A DNA stretch of 64,000 bases, taken from assembly GCA_017940385.1 (NCBI GenBank), contig JAGAYS010000009.1, positions 1 through 64,000 on the forward strand, read 5' to 3'. Below, one piece after another: positions 7,626-17,759 of this stretch (the first letter of the stretch is position 1; each line of letters begins with the position of its first letter). The notes below the pieces were generated by a model. The model searched no databases. It had not been told where the DNA came from and was given only the letters and a program-made list of their open reading frames with translations. Made by a program: the position numbers and the translations under genes. Source of the DNA: Ruminobacter sp. (lineage in GTDB: Bacteria > Pseudomonadota > Gammaproteobacteria > Enterobacterales > Succinivibrionaceae).

Positions 7626-8390
7626 CTAATTTTCTTCGCAGTGATTTTCAGTGTTGTATCTGTGGAACATCAGAACCGTAACCCCTGAGACATAGAATGA
7701 TACGTATACTGCAACGGCAAGGAAAATAATCATAAGTATCAGCAGTGTGGACAGCATTGTTCCGTGCTGTATTCCTATGGCCGGAAGTATCAGAACATAT
7801 GAGAACAGTACGGCCATAACAAACATAAGTCCCATGATCCAGGCTATGAGTTGACCGAATAATAAAAATGGCTTTCTGACTAAAAGATCCAGACTGTCGT
7901 ACACTGCGTACAGAGCCTTCTGGTTTTTCTTGTGGCAGATAAGAAGACAGTGAATGATCACGATTCCCCAAATAATCAGAAAACACATCAGAGCAAAAAA
8001 CTCATAAATTATGACAGGACTGTTTCCGTTATTGGTGAGGCCGTATAGGATGTACAGGCAGGCAAGAAGCGGCAGAAAAGACAAAATAATAAAGGATTTG
8101 ATTTTAACCTTTATGTTTATGTATACCAGGGACATAATCTCCGTAAATGAGAGATCATCACCGGTGATTTCATTTATCATCATCAGCATGATCATGCACA
8201 GAAAAATAGGGATTGTTACGAACCCAATGATAAACAGAGGGAGGGATAACATTATGCCGAATGAACACATCAGTACCTTAAAAAGGAGTGCAGGATGATA
8301 CAGAAGAAAGCTTATTCCCTGAAATGGTGCCATGAAGGCGGTTCTTAAGTCTATATTTCCGGGGTTGTTGAGTTGATTAATAAAGTTCAT
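7626..8390 (-). CDS. Multi-pass membrane protein of unknown function
   Basis: I do not recognise this protein. It is about 254 residues with roughly six hydrophobic segments: a pair near 40-80, one near 105-120, one near 130-150, one near 180-205 and one near 215-245. The N-terminus has MAPFQGISFLLYHPALLFKV, a pattern of membrane proteins whose N-terminal amphipathic helix precedes the first segment. A TTG six codons upstream at 8408 is an alternative start; neither has a clear ribosome site. It has no evident enzyme motif. The downstream neighbour on the same strand is the hairpin at 7584; glgA ends 126 bases upstream, so it could be a third cistron of glgC-glgA or independent. Confidence 0.65.
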   Translation of the reverse strand: MNFINQLNNPGNIDLRTAFMAPFQGISFLLYHPALLFKVLMCSFGIMLSLPLFIIGFVTIPIFLCMIMLMMINEITGDDLSFTEIMSLVYINIKVKIKSFIILSFLPLLACLYILYGLTNNGNSPVIIYEFFALMCFLIIWGIVIIHCLLICHKKNQKALYAVYDSLDLLVRKPFLLFGQLIAWIMGLMFVMAVLFSYVLILPAIGIQHGTMLSTLLILMIIFLAVAVYVSFYVSGVTVLMFHRYNTENHCEEN

Positions 8391-8515
8391 TGTCAGATTA
8401 AAAAGCAATAGAATGTTTGTTTAACGGTTTATTTTTAACCTGTACATTATACTTGATAGACGGAAAATCGCTACAGATTAAGCTTAATATTCAGGGAATG
8501 AGGCTGTTGTTAGTT

Positions 8516-9973
8516 TCAGAATGTTCTGGAGGTTAATGCACTCTTGTACATTTCTTCATATTCCTCGGCTGATTCAGACCAGTTATACCTTACGTTCATG
8601 GCATTTCTTCTGACACGAAGAAATTCGATATGTTCCTGCAGATAAAAAAGCAGTGCCCGTCTGATGCAGTTAAGAAAAGCCTGAGGTTCAGCTTCCTTGA
8701 AAATAAAGCCGGTGCCTTCAAGCGGGTTATCGTCGTAACAAATAACCGTGTCCTTAAGGCCTCCAACCGATCTTACTATAGGAAGTGTTCCGTATGCGAG
8801 ACTGTACATTTGATTGAGCCCGCATGGCTCATAAATGGACGGCATGAGGAAAAAGTCTGAGCCTGCCTCAACAAGGTGAGCCAGCTTGTTGTCATAGACA
8901 CTCTTAAAGACAAAGCGATCAGAGTATTTTGAAGTGTACTGGTGGAGAATTTCCTCCAGTTCCGGAGCTCCGGTTCCGACAATTATAAGCTGAATCTGAT
9001 GCTGAAGCATGTCATCAAGAACAGGGATGAGCAGGTTTATTCCCTTCTGATCAGTGAGACGGCAAACCATTCCGAAAATGGGCCTGTTGCACACAGGAAG
9101 ATCAGTATATTCCTGAAGGAGGAACTTACAGAGACTTTTATCCACAAGAGTATCTGCACTGAAATTAAAGGGAATGTTTTTATCGATGGAAGGATCCCAG
9201 TCTGAATAATCACATCCGTTAACAATACCGCACAGATCGTTGATTCGTGCCATGTAGTTCTGGGACATGCCGTGACCGCCGAGAAATGTTGTAAGCTCTT
9301 CGGCGTAGCTTGGACTTACGGCATTGATTTTGTCGGCGTAGAAAACCCCGCACTTTAAGAAATTGATATTGTTGTATCCCTGTGTAATTGTTTCATTGTT
9401 TGTTTGGGATATTTCCGGGAGCATCCATAACTGACTCCGTTCAAAGATGCCCTGAAATGCTCCGTTGTGGATGGTTATGACAGAGTGGGTATTCTTAAAA
9501 AAAGGAGAGTTCTGGTATTTTAGAGCCAGTATCATGGGCGTAAGTGCCGTATGCCAGTCGTTACAGTGGACGATGTCAGGGGCAAACTTAAGGTATTCAG
9601 TAGCCAGCAGAGCTGCGGCGGAAAAAAAGGCGAATCGTTCCCCGTTATCGTAGTATGCCTGATTGTTCTCGGCGTATATATTGTTTCTGGCAAAGTAATG
9701 TTCGTTTTCAATAAGCCATACGGTAACACAGTCCGCCAGCTTGGCCTGGCGTACTTTGAATTCTATACTGGTGCTGTTTTGCTGATTAGTGAGGCTTAAG
9801 TCCGCAATTACCGGATAATCAAAATAGTTCGGTATTCTGTTGTAACAGGGTACCATAATGCGTACATCATGATTACGTTTGAAAAGTTCTACGGGGAGGG
9901 CCTTGGCCACGTCGGCCAAACCACCTGTTTTAACAAAATCGCAAAGCTCAGAAGTTAAGAATAGAACTTTCAT
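8516..9973 (-). CDS. glgA: Glycogen synthase GlgA
   Basis: Transfers glucose from ADP-glucose to the growing alpha-1,4-glucan chain (GT5 family). The 485-residue length fits the family (E. coli 477). The ADP-glucose-binding KTGGLADV is at residues 15-22, HCNDWHTAL lies around 135-145, the DQKGINLL block opens the C-terminal GT-B domain and the EPCGLNQMYSLAYGTLPIVRSVGGLKD motif region near 385-410 carries the catalytic Glu pair. The gene begins 2 bases after glgC ends, giving a tight glgC-glgA operon. No glgB, glgP or glgX is in the window. Confidence 0.96.
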   Translation of the reverse strand: MKVLFLTSELCDFVKTGGLADVAKALPVELFKRNHDVRIMVPCYNRIPNYFDYPVIADLSLTNQQNSTSIEFKVRQAKLADCVTVWLIENEHYFARNNIYAENNQAYYDNGERFAFFSAAALLATEYLKFAPDIVHCNDWHTALTPMILALKYQNSPFFKNTHSVITIHNGAFQGIFERSQLWMLPEISQTNNETITQGYNNINFLKCGVFYADKINAVSPSYAEELTTFLGGHGMSQNYMARINDLCGIVNGCDYSDWDPSIDKNIPFNFSADTLVDKSLCKFLLQEYTDLPVCNRPIFGMVCRLTDQKGINLLIPVLDDMLQHQIQLIIVGTGAPELEEILHQYTSKYSDRFVFKSVYDNKLAHLVEAGSDFFLMPSIYEPCGLNQMYSLAYGTLPIVRSVGGLKDTVICYDDNPLEGTGFIFKEAEPQAFLNCIRRALLFYLQEHIEFLRVRRNAMNVRYNWSESAEEYEEMYKSALTSRTF

Positions 9974-9975
9974 GA

Positions 9976-11193
9976 TTAATAACCGATTTTTGCACCTTTC
10001 GGAATAACAACGACACCGCCATCGGAAACTGTGAAGAAACTGCGGTCGTGTTCCGGATCCTCGCCTATGACAACCCCAGGTGCTATGGTTACATGCTTAT
10101 CTATAATTGCCTTTTTTATCCTGCAGTTGCTTCCTATTGTTACGTCTCCGAGCAGAACAGAGTCCGATATTTCCGCATTTTCCTCTATGCGGCAGTTAAA
10201 ACCCACAATGCTGTGAGTTACCGTGGCTCCGACGATTTCAGAACCTGCGGAAATCATGCTCTGGGAAATGGAGCACTGCCTGTTTACGGTGTTTATGAAG
10301 TTGGCAGGAGGCAAAGGTGGATAGTTTGTGTGCAACGGCCAGGATGAATTATGGAGGATGAAACTTGGTTTTTCCGAAATCAGATCCATGTTCGTCTGCC
10401 AGTACGTATCAATACTACCGACATCCCGCCAATATCCCTTGTTTGTTTCATTGGGAATGTAGTTATTAAGGAAATTGTATACGTATACAGGGCGTTTAGG
10501 ATAAATGTTCGGGATAACATCACACCCGAAATCGTGAGTCGAGTTTTGATTTACGGAGTCGAGTGCCAGCTCTTCATAGAGAGTATTGGCCTCGAATATA
10601 TAGTTACCCATGGAAACCAGAGCATACTCTGGATCTCCGGGGATCGGCTGTGGATTCTTTGGCTTTTCCTCGAAACCTATCATTCTCCAGTCACTGTCCA
10701 CCTGTATTACACCAAAGCTTCTTGCCTGTTTGATTGGCACCTTGATGGCCGATACCGTCAGATCTGCCTTTTTATTCTTGTGGTATTCAAGCATCTGCCT
10801 GATGTCCATCTTGTAAACATGATCGCTGCCGAATACACAGATCTGATCCGGTGAGTTATATCTGATAAAACTCAGATTCTGGAAGATGGCATCAGCAGTA
10901 CCGTCATACCAGCGTTTCCCCATTCTCATCTGTGCGGGAATGGGGTCAATAAAACATCCCGGAATGCCGTTGACTGTCCATCCTTTCTTCATGTGCATGT
11001 AGAGAGACTGGCTCTTGAACTGTGTCAGAACAAAGATCCTTATGATGTCTGAGTTGACGAAGTTATTCAGAACAAAATCGATAAGTCTGTAACTTCCCGC
11101 AAACGGGACGGCCGGCTTGGAACGGGTTACAGTCAGAGGTTGCAGCCTGGTTCCTTCACCGCCAGCCAAAATCATTGCCAAGACTCCAGCCAT
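9976..11193 (-). CDS. glgC: Glucose-1-phosphate adenylyltransferase GlgC
   Basis: Makes ADP-glucose from glucose-1-phosphate and ATP, the committed step of bacterial glycogen synthesis, usually allosterically controlled by glycolytic intermediates. The 405-residue protein opens with the nucleotidyltransferase loop LAGGEGTRLQPLT then KPAVPFAG, with FGSDHVYKMD mid-domain and a left-handed beta-helix C-terminus (SQSMISAGSEI... with repeated IGSNCRI, ENAEIS hexapeptides). The ATG at 11193 is chosen because AAGGA lies 6 bases upstream; a TTG two codons earlier is less likely. It is the first gene of the glgC-glgA operon. Confidence 0.96.
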   Translation of the reverse strand: MAGVLAMILAGGEGTRLQPLTVTRSKPAVPFAGSYRLIDFVLNNFVNSDIIRIFVLTQFKSQSLYMHMKKGWTVNGIPGCFIDPIPAQMRMGKRWYDGTADAIFQNLSFIRYNSPDQICVFGSDHVYKMDIRQMLEYHKNKKADLTVSAIKVPIKQARSFGVIQVDSDWRMIGFEEKPKNPQPIPGDPEYALVSMGNYIFEANTLYEELALDSVNQNSTHDFGCDVIPNIYPKRPVYVYNFLNNYIPNETNKGYWRDVGSIDTYWQTNMDLISEKPSFILHNSSWPLHTNYPPLPPANFINTVNRQCSISQSMISAGSEIVGATVTHSIVGFNCRIEENAEISDSVLLGDVTIGSNCRIKKAIIDKHVTIAPGVVIGEDPEHDRSFFTVSDGGVVVIPKGAKIGY

Positions 11194-11360
11194 AGTCAAT
11201 CCTTAATAATAATCTACAAGACCTTGTTTGATTATACATAGTCGGCTGAGGTGATTGAGTATATCGTTGTTCGTTTTTTGATATGGTATGTATTAATATT
11301 TCAAAAAAAAGATTAATGTTAAAAATTTATTAAAATTTTCATTAGGCAGGGATAAACCGG

Positions 11361-11396
11361 AAAGCATAAGCCTGACGTTAAAACATGTTATGCTTT
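11361..11396. terminator. Hairpin between yacG and glgC
   Basis: AAAGCATAA (11361-11369) and TTATGCTTT (11388-11396) form a 9-bp stem with an 18-base loop downstream of yacG on the minus strand. No long T-run follows, so this is a weak terminator candidate for the coaE-yacG unit. Confidence 0.35.
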
Positions 11397-11433
11397 AATG
11401 AACGGGGACTGAGGTTTGATAATTGATGCAGTC

Positions 11434-11667
11434 TTAATAATTTTCAGGATTCTCTTTCATCTGTTTAAGAAGAGCCTCTTCAATTTCCATGGCAGTGGTT
11501 TCGTCCTCCATATCCTCAGGAGTAATAGGTGAACTTATGTGGTATTTGCCTGAGGCCCAGCCACCGAGGTCGATTGTTTTGCATCTTTCGGAGCAGAACG
11601 GTCTGTACTTGTTTTCCGGACACCATTCAGTTTCTTTGTTGCAGATTGGGCATTTTATTTTAGTCAT
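11434..11667 (-). CDS. yacG: DNA gyrase inhibitor / zinc protein YacG
   Basis: A small zinc-binding protein that in E. coli binds GyrB and inhibits gyrase. The 77-residue product has the four zinc ligands Cys6, Cys9, Cys25 and Cys29 (CPIC and CSERC) followed by the family's [11 protein letters not shown] block and an acidic C-terminal helix. The ATG at 11667 is preferred since AGG lies 9 bases upstream; an ATG three codons earlier overlaps this site. The start overlaps the end of coaE, giving the conserved coaE-yacG pair. In many relatives pilD (prepilin peptidase) or zapD neighbours this pair; neither is here. Confidence 0.9.
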   Translation of the reverse strand: MTKIKCPICNKETEWCPENKYRPFCSERCKTIDLGGWASGKYHISSPITPEDMEDETTAMEIEEALLKQMKENPENY

Positions 11668-12280
11668 GTGTGTCATCCTGTTTTATTAACGTCAGATAAT
11701 GAGTATGCAGTTCATGAATTTTTTGTTTCAGTTCGCTAAGAGTTGGGTAATTGGAAACCACAATGTCATCACTGGATTTTATTTTTATCTCACGTGGAAG
11801 CTGGTGAGCTACCATGGCCTTTGCTATTTCATATGAGCAGCCGTCTCTTTCCACCGTTCTCCTGATTTGAGTTTCCGGGTCTGCGTCCATGCATAAAATT
11901 CTTGATGGGATATGTTCCAGATGATTTTCAAAAAGCAGTGGTGCGGCCAACACGACGTAACAGCCGCCGGCCTCATTCAGTTCTGACATTATCTGATAAT
12001 GAATCAGTGGATGCAGGGTTTCATTCACGAAGGACAGTTCGTCATCATCAGAAAAAATAATATTTCTCAGAGCCTTTCTGTCCAGTGTGCCGTCGGAATT
12101 TAAAATACTCTTTCCGAAATGCTCCGTGAGCCTGTTCAAGCCAGTTGTGCCGGGCATTACAACCTTCCTCGCACAGAGATCCGCATCAACCACCGAACAC
12201 CCGAATTCCTTAAAGAAATTGCATACTGTGGTTTTACCGGAACTGATACCTCCGGTGAGGCCGAGAATCCATTTGCTCAT
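11660..12280 (-). CDS. coaE: Dephospho-CoA kinase CoaE
   Basis: Catalyses the last step of coenzyme A synthesis, phosphorylating dephospho-CoA. The 206-residue protein has the P-loop GGISSGKT at 10-17, the VDADLCAR motif near 33-40 and the lid-region [22 protein letters not shown]. It is the usual size (E. coli 206). It overlaps yacG downstream and follows rsmA by 26 bases, so rsmA-coaE-yacG may be one transcript. Confidence 0.95.
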   Translation of the reverse strand: MSKWILGLTGGISSGKTTVCNFFKEFGCSVVDADLCARKVVMPGTTGLNRLTEHFGKSILNSDGTLDRKALRNIIFSDDDELSFVNETLHPLIHYQIMSELNEAGGCYVVLAAPLLFENHLEHIPSRILCMDADPETQIRRTVERDGCSYEIAKAMVAHQLPREIKIKSSDDIVVSNYPTLSELKQKIHELHTHYLTLIKQDDTHD

Positions 12281-12306
12281 GATTTATTACCGGATTTTTT
12301 TATCTG

Positions 12307-13125
12307 TTACACGGTTTCGTCTATGTTTTTATCAAGCAGCATGTCAGCAAGACAGCAGTATTGCTGAAGAGTAATGTTCTCTGCTCTGAGCTGCGGGCTT
12401 ATGCCGAGGCTTAACAGTTCTTCGTCTGAAATAAATCCTCTGAGACTGTTGTGTATGGTTTTACGTCTCTGGTTAAAAGCCAGAGCCAATACCTGCTCAA
12501 GTTTTCTGATGTCTTTAACCTCATAAGGTTTTTTGTCATACGGAACCAGACGTACGACTGCACTTGTTACCTTAGGTGCCGGTCTGAAAGCCCCCGGCTT
12601 AACTTCCATAATCGGTATAACTTTGCAGTAATACTGAGTGATTAAGGACAGACGGCCATATTCTTTTGAATCCGGGGCAGCAGCCAGACGGGTAACAACC
12701 TCTTTCTGCAGCATGAAGTGCATGTCTTTTATTACTGATGACTGTGAAAAAAGATGAATCATCAGGGGAGTGGATATGTTGTATGGTAAGTTTCCGAATA
12801 CTCTTACCGGATTGTCCGTGGTGCCCAGTGTTGAAAAGTCAAATTTCAGAGCGTCAGCCTCATGAATTTCAAGCTTCGGAGCCAAAAAAGGATTCTCACG
12901 CAATCTTTTGGCCAGATCCCTGTCGAGCTCGATAACGTGAAGTTTATTAACTCTTTCGCTGACAGGCGTGGTCAGTGCCGCAAGGCCCGGACCGATTTCC
13001 ACGATATTATCGTCTGCCGACGGGTTTATGGCTCTGACAATGTTGGCTATAACATTCTGGTCCTGAAGAAAGTTCTGACCAAATCTTTTACGGGCTGTAT
13101 GGCCCTGGGTAACTAAATCATGCAT
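12307..13125 (-). CDS. rsmA: 16S rRNA dimethyladenosine transferase RsmA (KsgA)
   Basis: Dimethylates A1518 and A1519 of 16S rRNA using S-adenosylmethionine and acts as a late check in 30S assembly. The 272-residue protein shows [10 protein letters not shown] (11-20), the SAM-binding EIGPG (43-47), ELDRD (66-70) and the catalytic NLPYN (112-116). It lies 49 bases downstream of surA. In enterobacteria pdxA separates surA from rsmA and apaG-apaH follow; here pdxA and apaGH are missing, leaving lptD-surA-rsmA. Confidence 0.96.
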   Translation of the reverse strand: MHDLVTQGHTARKRFGQNFLQDQNVIANIVRAINPSADDNIVEIGPGLAALTTPVSERVNKLHVIELDRDLAKRLRENPFLAPKLEIHEADALKFDFSTLGTTDNPVRVFGNLPYNISTPLMIHLFSQSSVIKDMHFMLQKEVVTRLAAAPDSKEYGRLSLITQYYCKVIPIMEVKPGAFRPAPKVTSAVVRLVPYDKKPYEVKDIRKLEQVLALAFNQRRKTIHNSLRGFISDEELLSLGISPQLRAENITLQQYCCLADMLLDKNIDETV

Positions 13126-13174
13126 TTACTGTCCGGTTCTCTGTTAAAACTAAAATAATTCTGCTGTTAAGAAA

Positions 13175-14476
13175 TCAGTTGTCAAAAATTTTGATGTATG
13201 AGGAATCTCTGAGTTCTCTTTCCCATTTTTCACTTTCTTCCATAATGGAGCGGTTTGACAGGATTTCTCTTGCTTTAATTTTATATGCCTCAATGGAATC
13301 TTTATCAACCTTTCTGTCGATAACTTCAACTATGTGCCACCCGAAACTGCTTTTGAACGGTTCACTGATTTCTCCCGGTTCCAGATTTTTTATGGCTTCC
13401 CTGAATCTCGGATCGAAAATATCCGGGTTCGACCAGTCGATGAGGCCACCGTTATATGCAGAACCTGAATCCTCAGAGTATTTTCTCGCTTCATCTTCAA
13501 ATTTGTGGTCACCGTTGATGATTTCGCTTCTTATGTTTTTAAGGCGTTTTTCTGCGGCTTCATCATCAAAAATGATATTGGTTGAGAGAAGAATGTGTCT
13601 TACCTTGACCTGTTCGAGAGGTTGCGGAGTCATTTTTGCTATGTCATAAACTTTTATCAATGACAAACCTCTTTCCGTTTTTATCGGTCCGATGACGTCT
13701 CCCGCCTGAGCCCGTGATACGGCCTGGGCCGCATATTCCGGTATTTCGTTTATTGTCAGTTTGCCCAAATCTCCTCCATCAATGGCATTTGAGCTTTCAG
13801 AATATTTCTGTGCGGCTTTCGCAAAAGGCATTCCTGCCTTAAGTTCCCTAAGAATCATGTTTATCTTGCGGTTTGCCGCATCTGAGGCTGCAGGTGACGG
13901 AGTTACCGGAACCATAATGTTTATAACGGCCAGATGATAGGTGAGCATGTGTGCGGACTGCTTTTTCAGAACCTGGGCTAAATGGGTAACTTCCTGATCT
14001 GATACGTGTATGCGGCTTCGTACCTGACTGCGTTTGACTTCATCGATGATAATGTCGTCCCTTATGGTATTTCTGATGGCAAGGTCGGTGAGTCCGGTGC
14101 TGCGATATCTTGACATCATCTGTTCCGTTGTCATGCCGTTATTGTCGGCAATCTGTTTCATGGCCCTGTCCAAATCCGTATCACTGATAATGATGTTGTT
14201 TTTTGCGGCCATCTGCAGAATCAGACGTTTGGTTATCAGCTGTTCAAGAACATTTTTACGAATGACTTCATCAGAAGGAAGTTCTTTGTGTGATGCTTTA
14301 GCAAAATTCTTGTATTTTATGATTTCAGAATTCAGGTCGCTGAAAAGAATTGCCTCGTCACCGGCAATGGCAATGGTGCGATCCACCAGATAGTCCTTTG
14401 CCTCGGCGGTGTTCATGCCAATCAGAAGAAGTATGGCAGAGACTGTTGCTGTTTTCCTAAAAATGTTACTTAACAT
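13175..14476 (-). CDS. surA: Periplasmic chaperone / peptidyl-prolyl isomerase SurA
   Basis: Chaperones outer-membrane beta-barrel proteins through the periplasm towards the Bam complex. The 433-residue protein (E. coli 428) has a signal peptide ending near AEA (about residue 26), the SurA N-terminal chaperone domain (about 27-165), two parvulin domains (about 170-275, with GGDLGKL, and 285-390, with VKVRHILL and GGLIDW) and a C-terminal helix. It is downstream of lptD by 9 bases, the conserved arrangement, and LptD is itself a major SurA client. Confidence 0.95.
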   Translation of the reverse strand: MLSNIFRKTATVSAILLLIGMNTAEAKDYLVDRTIAIAGDEAILFSDLNSEIIKYKNFAKASHKELPSDEVIRKNVLEQLITKRLILQMAAKNNIIISDTDLDRAMKQIADNNGMTTEQMMSRYRSTGLTDLAIRNTIRDDIIIDEVKRSQVRSRIHVSDQEVTHLAQVLKKQSAHMLTYHLAVINIMVPVTPSPAASDAANRKINMILRELKAGMPFAKAAQKYSESSNAIDGGDLGKLTINEIPEYAAQAVSRAQAGDVIGPIKTERGLSLIKVYDIAKMTPQPLEQVKVRHILLSTNIIFDDEAAEKRLKNIRSEIINGDHKFEDEARKYSEDSGSAYNGGLIDWSNPDIFDPRFREAIKNLEPGEISEPFKSSFGWHIVEVIDRKVDKDSIEAYKIKAREILSNRSIMEESEKWERELRDSSYIKIFDN

Positions 14477-14485
14477 AACAAAATC

Positions 14486-16855
14486 CTATTTATTCAAATT
14501 AACGGCATTATTAAAAGGAATCAGTTTTGTTTCAGGAGAGAATGAGGTGTTCATTCCTGAGTCTGTAAGTCCTTTCAACTCAAAGAAGATTCCGTATTTG
14601 GTTTCTTCTTTTGCGGTTAGTGTATAGTTGTCCGGTTTATTGTATCTTTCTATCTGGAAGCCTACGCTGTAGCAGCATGACTCATATTTCAGTGCCAATT
14701 TCTGATCTATGTTGTGACTGCTTTCCAGATCGTAGTACATTGCTCCGACAGCCTTTATGTCGTCAGTTATAGGGAAATTGAGGGTTCCTCCCAACTGTTT
14801 CAAATCCCTGATTTCCCCGTTCATTATTTGATTGCCGTTTCTTAGGTAACGGTAGCTTAACTGGGCTTTGAATTCTTCGTACATGCCGTTCAACTGGGCG
14901 TTCCAGCTGGAGGTTTCTCCCTTTTCTGTGTTGTATACTATGTTACCGTTAGCTGACACGTAATCAAGAATGTCGAGATTCAGACCTGATGCAATAGGAG
15001 TTCTTGGGTATGTACTTGAACCGTCATTAGGATAGAATTTAACCTTCTGGCTGTGGAAATCATATCCCTGACCGATGTTGAAGCGCAGTCTTTCCTTCAT
15101 GTCGTCATCATACATTCTGTAGGTTATGCCGTAACTTATGCGGTTGGTGTCTGCAATTCTGTCCAGACCGGCATACTTACGGTATCCGAACAGAGAGTAG
15201 TAATCATAAACTCTGTCGGTTGTGTCATAGATGCCTATGCGATCCTGATTTCTGTACGGGATATACATGTACTGAAGTTCAGGTTCAATAGTCTGCATGT
15301 AGTACCATGAATTATTTACGAAGGTGGTTTTCCCGTAGAGTTCCGCATTGTACAGATATCTGTTAACTGAGTCGTCCAGGGAAGCCGCGGTAAATCCGTG
15401 TTTTACGTAGGTTTCATAGAGACTGCTGGGAATGTCCTGCCTGTAGTGGGTCATAAATCCCCGGCCTGTGGCTCTGAGTTCAATACCGCCGGTGTTTATG
15501 AAAGGTATTTCAAGTTCAGGCTGAAAGTGAAACCTATCCCCTGTATAACTCTGATTTTTGAATTCGTCCACGCGGAAACGTGAATACTCGAATCCTGTAC
15601 GATATGTCAGGAACGAGAACGGCGTGTCGTGGTAGTTGATTTCAACTCTCGGAACCAGTTTAAACGGCAGATTTACGATATATTCATTAGGAACGAGTAG
15701 CTGATATTTCTGAATTCTGACGTTCGCATCGAAGTTGTTCTTGTCAACGTAGATACGACCTGACTGAACCAGCTGATTGTCCACAAGAGGCGGAACCCTC
15801 GGGTCAAAATCATTAACGTAGTTATAGTCATGATTTCGGACTTTGGTAAAATCAACCAGCAGACCGTAATCCCTGTCGTCGAAGTAGGTTTCGTGCTTTA
15901 TGTTATAGATCCAGCGTTCATCATAGTTTTTACGATCCATTCCAGGTTCGCTGTCGCTCTGATGATGTCTGTCGTGGTTTATGTACTGCCCGTAAAGAGT
16001 TCCGTAGGTGTTTCTGAATGGCAGATATCTGAATTCTCCGGTGTTAAGCAGTCCTCTTCTGGTAATGATTTTAGGGCTATACGTGAAATCGTAGTTTGGT
16101 GCGATGTTCCAGTATATCGGGAGCGTAAGCATGCCACCGTCAGACGAAGTGTATTCTATGTTCGGGTACAGGAGACCGGATTTTCTTTCATTTTTAATCG
16201 GGAAATTAAAATATGGCAGATACAGAACGGGTACATCATGAAATTTGAATACGGTATGATATGCTTCGCCGAATATTTCATTCTGATCTATGTTTACTTC
16301 CGATGAGTGCAGGGTCCAGGAAGGCTGATGCTTCGGACATGTGGTCACGGATGCATTGTACAGCGAAACGGTCTTGCCCTCATTGTTCAAGACAGCTTTT
16401 TCAGTCGATCCCCTGATAACTGAACCGTTTATTTGGTAGGTGGCATTATTCAGTACGGTGTCATTGGTGTTTAAATTTGTGTACAGAGTGGCGTCACTGG
16501 TTACGGTAATCTGACCATCCTCGTACATAATGTTTCCTGAGGCAGTCATTTCCTGAGTGTGTTGATTAAATGTCGTGCTGTCGGCCTTTAATTTTTTGTT
16601 TCCCTGCACAATCTCAACATCGCCGTCGTACTTAATATTGCTCTTGATATTTGATTCCATACTGTCAGCGGTTATGGATATCGGAATCTTTTTTATGTCG
16701 GTAGAGCTGTCCGGAGCAATGTATTCCGGTACATCACCGTAGCATCTTTTGTCATATTCAGAGACCTGCATTATCGGTGCGGTATCTGCCAGAACCGGTG
16801 TACATGCCACTATTGAGCTGATGCATAAAGAAAGATTTTTTAAACGATTCAACAC
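14486..16855 (-). CDS. lptD: LPS-assembly outer-membrane protein LptD
   Basis: The outer-membrane beta-barrel which, with LptE, inserts lipopolysaccharide into the outer leaflet. From a GTG at 16855 the protein is 789 residues (E. coli 784) and begins with a good signal peptide (LNRLKNLSLCISSIVAC...VLA). An AGGA site lies about 9 bases upstream, which is why I prefer this start to an ATG 27 codons earlier that adds a non-signal extension. The periplasmic OstA/LptA-like jellyroll (about 60-190) and the LptD barrel follow. Cysteines are placed as in E. coli: two in the N-terminal part (DKRCYGD, TTCPKHQ) and an adjacent CC pair late in the barrel (YESCCYS), as needed for the interdomain disulfides. 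It heads lptD-surA-rsmA. Confidence 0.93.
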   Translation of the reverse strand: MLNRLKNLSLCISSIVACTPVLADTAPIMQVSEYDKRCYGDVPEYIAPDSSTDIKKIPISITADSMESNIKSNIKYDGDVEIVQGNKKLKADSTTFNQHTQEMTASGNIMYEDGQITVTSDATLYTNLNTNDTVLNNATYQINGSVIRGSTEKAVLNNEGKTVSLYNASVTTCPKHQPSWTLHSSEVNIDQNEIFGEAYHTVFKFHDVPVLYLPYFNFPIKNERKSGLLYPNIEYTSSDGGMLTLPIYWNIAPNYDFTYSPKIITRRGLLNTGEFRYLPFRNTYGTLYGQYINHDRHHQSDSEPGMDRKNYDERWIYNIKHETYFDDRDYGLLVDFTKVRNHDYNYVNDFDPRVPPLVDNQLVQSGRIYVDKNNFDANVRIQKYQLLVPNEYIVNLPFKLVPRVEINYHDTPFSFLTYRTGFEYSRFRVDEFKNQSYTGDRFHFQPELEIPFINTGGIELRATGRGFMTHYRQDIPSSLYETYVKHGFTAASLDDSVNRYLYNAELYGKTTFVNNSWYYMQTIEPELQYMYIPYRNQDRIGIYDTTDRVYDYYSLFGYRKYAGLDRIADTNRISYGITYRMYDDDMKERLRFNIGQGYDFHSQKVKFYPNDGSSTYPRTPIASGLNLDILDYVSANGNIVYNTEKGETSSWNAQLNGMYEEFKAQLSYRYLRNGNQIMNGEIRDLKQLGGTLNFPITDDIKAVGAMYYDLESSHNIDQKLALKYESCCYSVGFQIERYNKPDNYTLTAKEETKYGIFFELKGLTDSGMNTSFSPETKLIPFNNAVNLNK

Positions 16856-16940
16856 TTGAGGAAATCCTGAAAAAATCACGCGCGAAATATTTGGATTATT
16901 ATAAATAAAAAGGATTATTTTAACAAATCCACTCACATAA

Positions 16941-16970
16941 AAGCGGCCGGAGATAAAGTTATTCCGGCCG
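16941..16970 (-). terminator. Terminator of ssb
   Basis: CGGCCGGA (16944-16951) and TCCGGCCG (16963-16970) form an 8-bp GC-rich stem with an 11-base loop. On the minus strand the stem is followed by CTTTTATG, so it terminates ssb transcription before lptD. Confidence 0.7.
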
Positions 16971-17012
16971 TATGCGATTAGATGTCAAAAAGTCTTAAAA
17001 GTTCTGTTAACG

Positions 17013-17759
17013 CTAGAACGGAAGCGGATCTTCATTGAATGCCGCATTCATGTCCGGTTCTTTGGCGTTAAAATCTGATTTTGGTTCCTGAGATGAAGCC
17101 TTCTCTATGTCAAGATTGCCCGGACCTTCAGGCTTCTTTGATGGGAGAGGAGGAAGTTCAGGAAACTCGTTTGCTCCTGCAGACATGCCGTGATTGTAGG
17201 AAGGTTCAGGCATCTGATTCTGCTGCTGAGGAATGTTGTTTACCTGACGGTTGTAGTTTCCGTAACCGTTTTGATTTCCCCTGCCTCCGTTCATACCGGA
17301 CATCTGATTTGTTCCGTTGCCGTGGTACCCTCCCTGCTGAGGTGACGGCATGCCGTTGTTTCCGTAAGGGGCATTATAGTTATTGCCTGCGGCGTATCCG
17401 CCGTTGTCCTGATTCTGCGGACGTGCTCCCAACATCTGTAAATCGGTAACCTGAATCTCGGTAATGTATCTGCGTTGACCGTTCTGATCATCGTATGAAC
17501 GGGTTCTGATTTTTCCTTCAACGTATACCTGAGAGCCTTTGTGCAGGTAGTCTTTTGCGATTTCCGCGAGTCTGCCCCAGAACACAATGCGGTGCCATTC
17601 AGTGCGTTCCTGAATGTTGCCCTGCTGATCTCTGTATGATTCGTTGGTTGCGAGACTTGCTGTTGCAACGCTGTTGGAACCACCGTTTAAAATACGGAAA
17701 TCCGGTTCTGCGGCCAGATTTCCCACTAAAATTGCTTTATTTACTCCACGTGCGGCCAT
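17013..17759 (-). CDS. ssb: Single-stranded DNA-binding protein Ssb
   Basis: Binds single-stranded DNA in replication, recombination and repair. The first ~112 residues are the OB fold ([53 protein letters not shown]). The rest is a long Gly/Asn/Gln/Pro-rich linker and the protein ends DPLPF, a variant of the DDDIPF tip that recruits partner proteins. At 248 residues it is longer than E. coli Ssb (178) because of the linker. AAGGA precedes the ATG. No LexA-type CTGT-N8-ACAG box was seen upstream. Confidence 0.95.
   Translation of the reverse strand: MAARGVNKAILVGNLAAEPDFRILNGGSNSVATASLATNESYRDQQGNIQERTEWHRIVFWGRLAEIAKDYLHKGSQVYVEGKIRTRSYDDQNGQRRYITEIQVTDLQMLGARPQNQDNGGYAAGNNYNAPYGNNGMPSPQQGGYHGNGTNQMSGMNGGRGNQNGYGNYNRQVNNIPQQQNQMPEPSYNHGMSAGANEFPELPPLPSKKPEGPGNLDIEKASSQEPKSDFNAKEPDMNAAFNEDPLPF

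Noticed and set aside
14034..16306. Long antisense frames inside surA and lptD
   Set aside because: Shadow frames of well-supported genes with no start signals.
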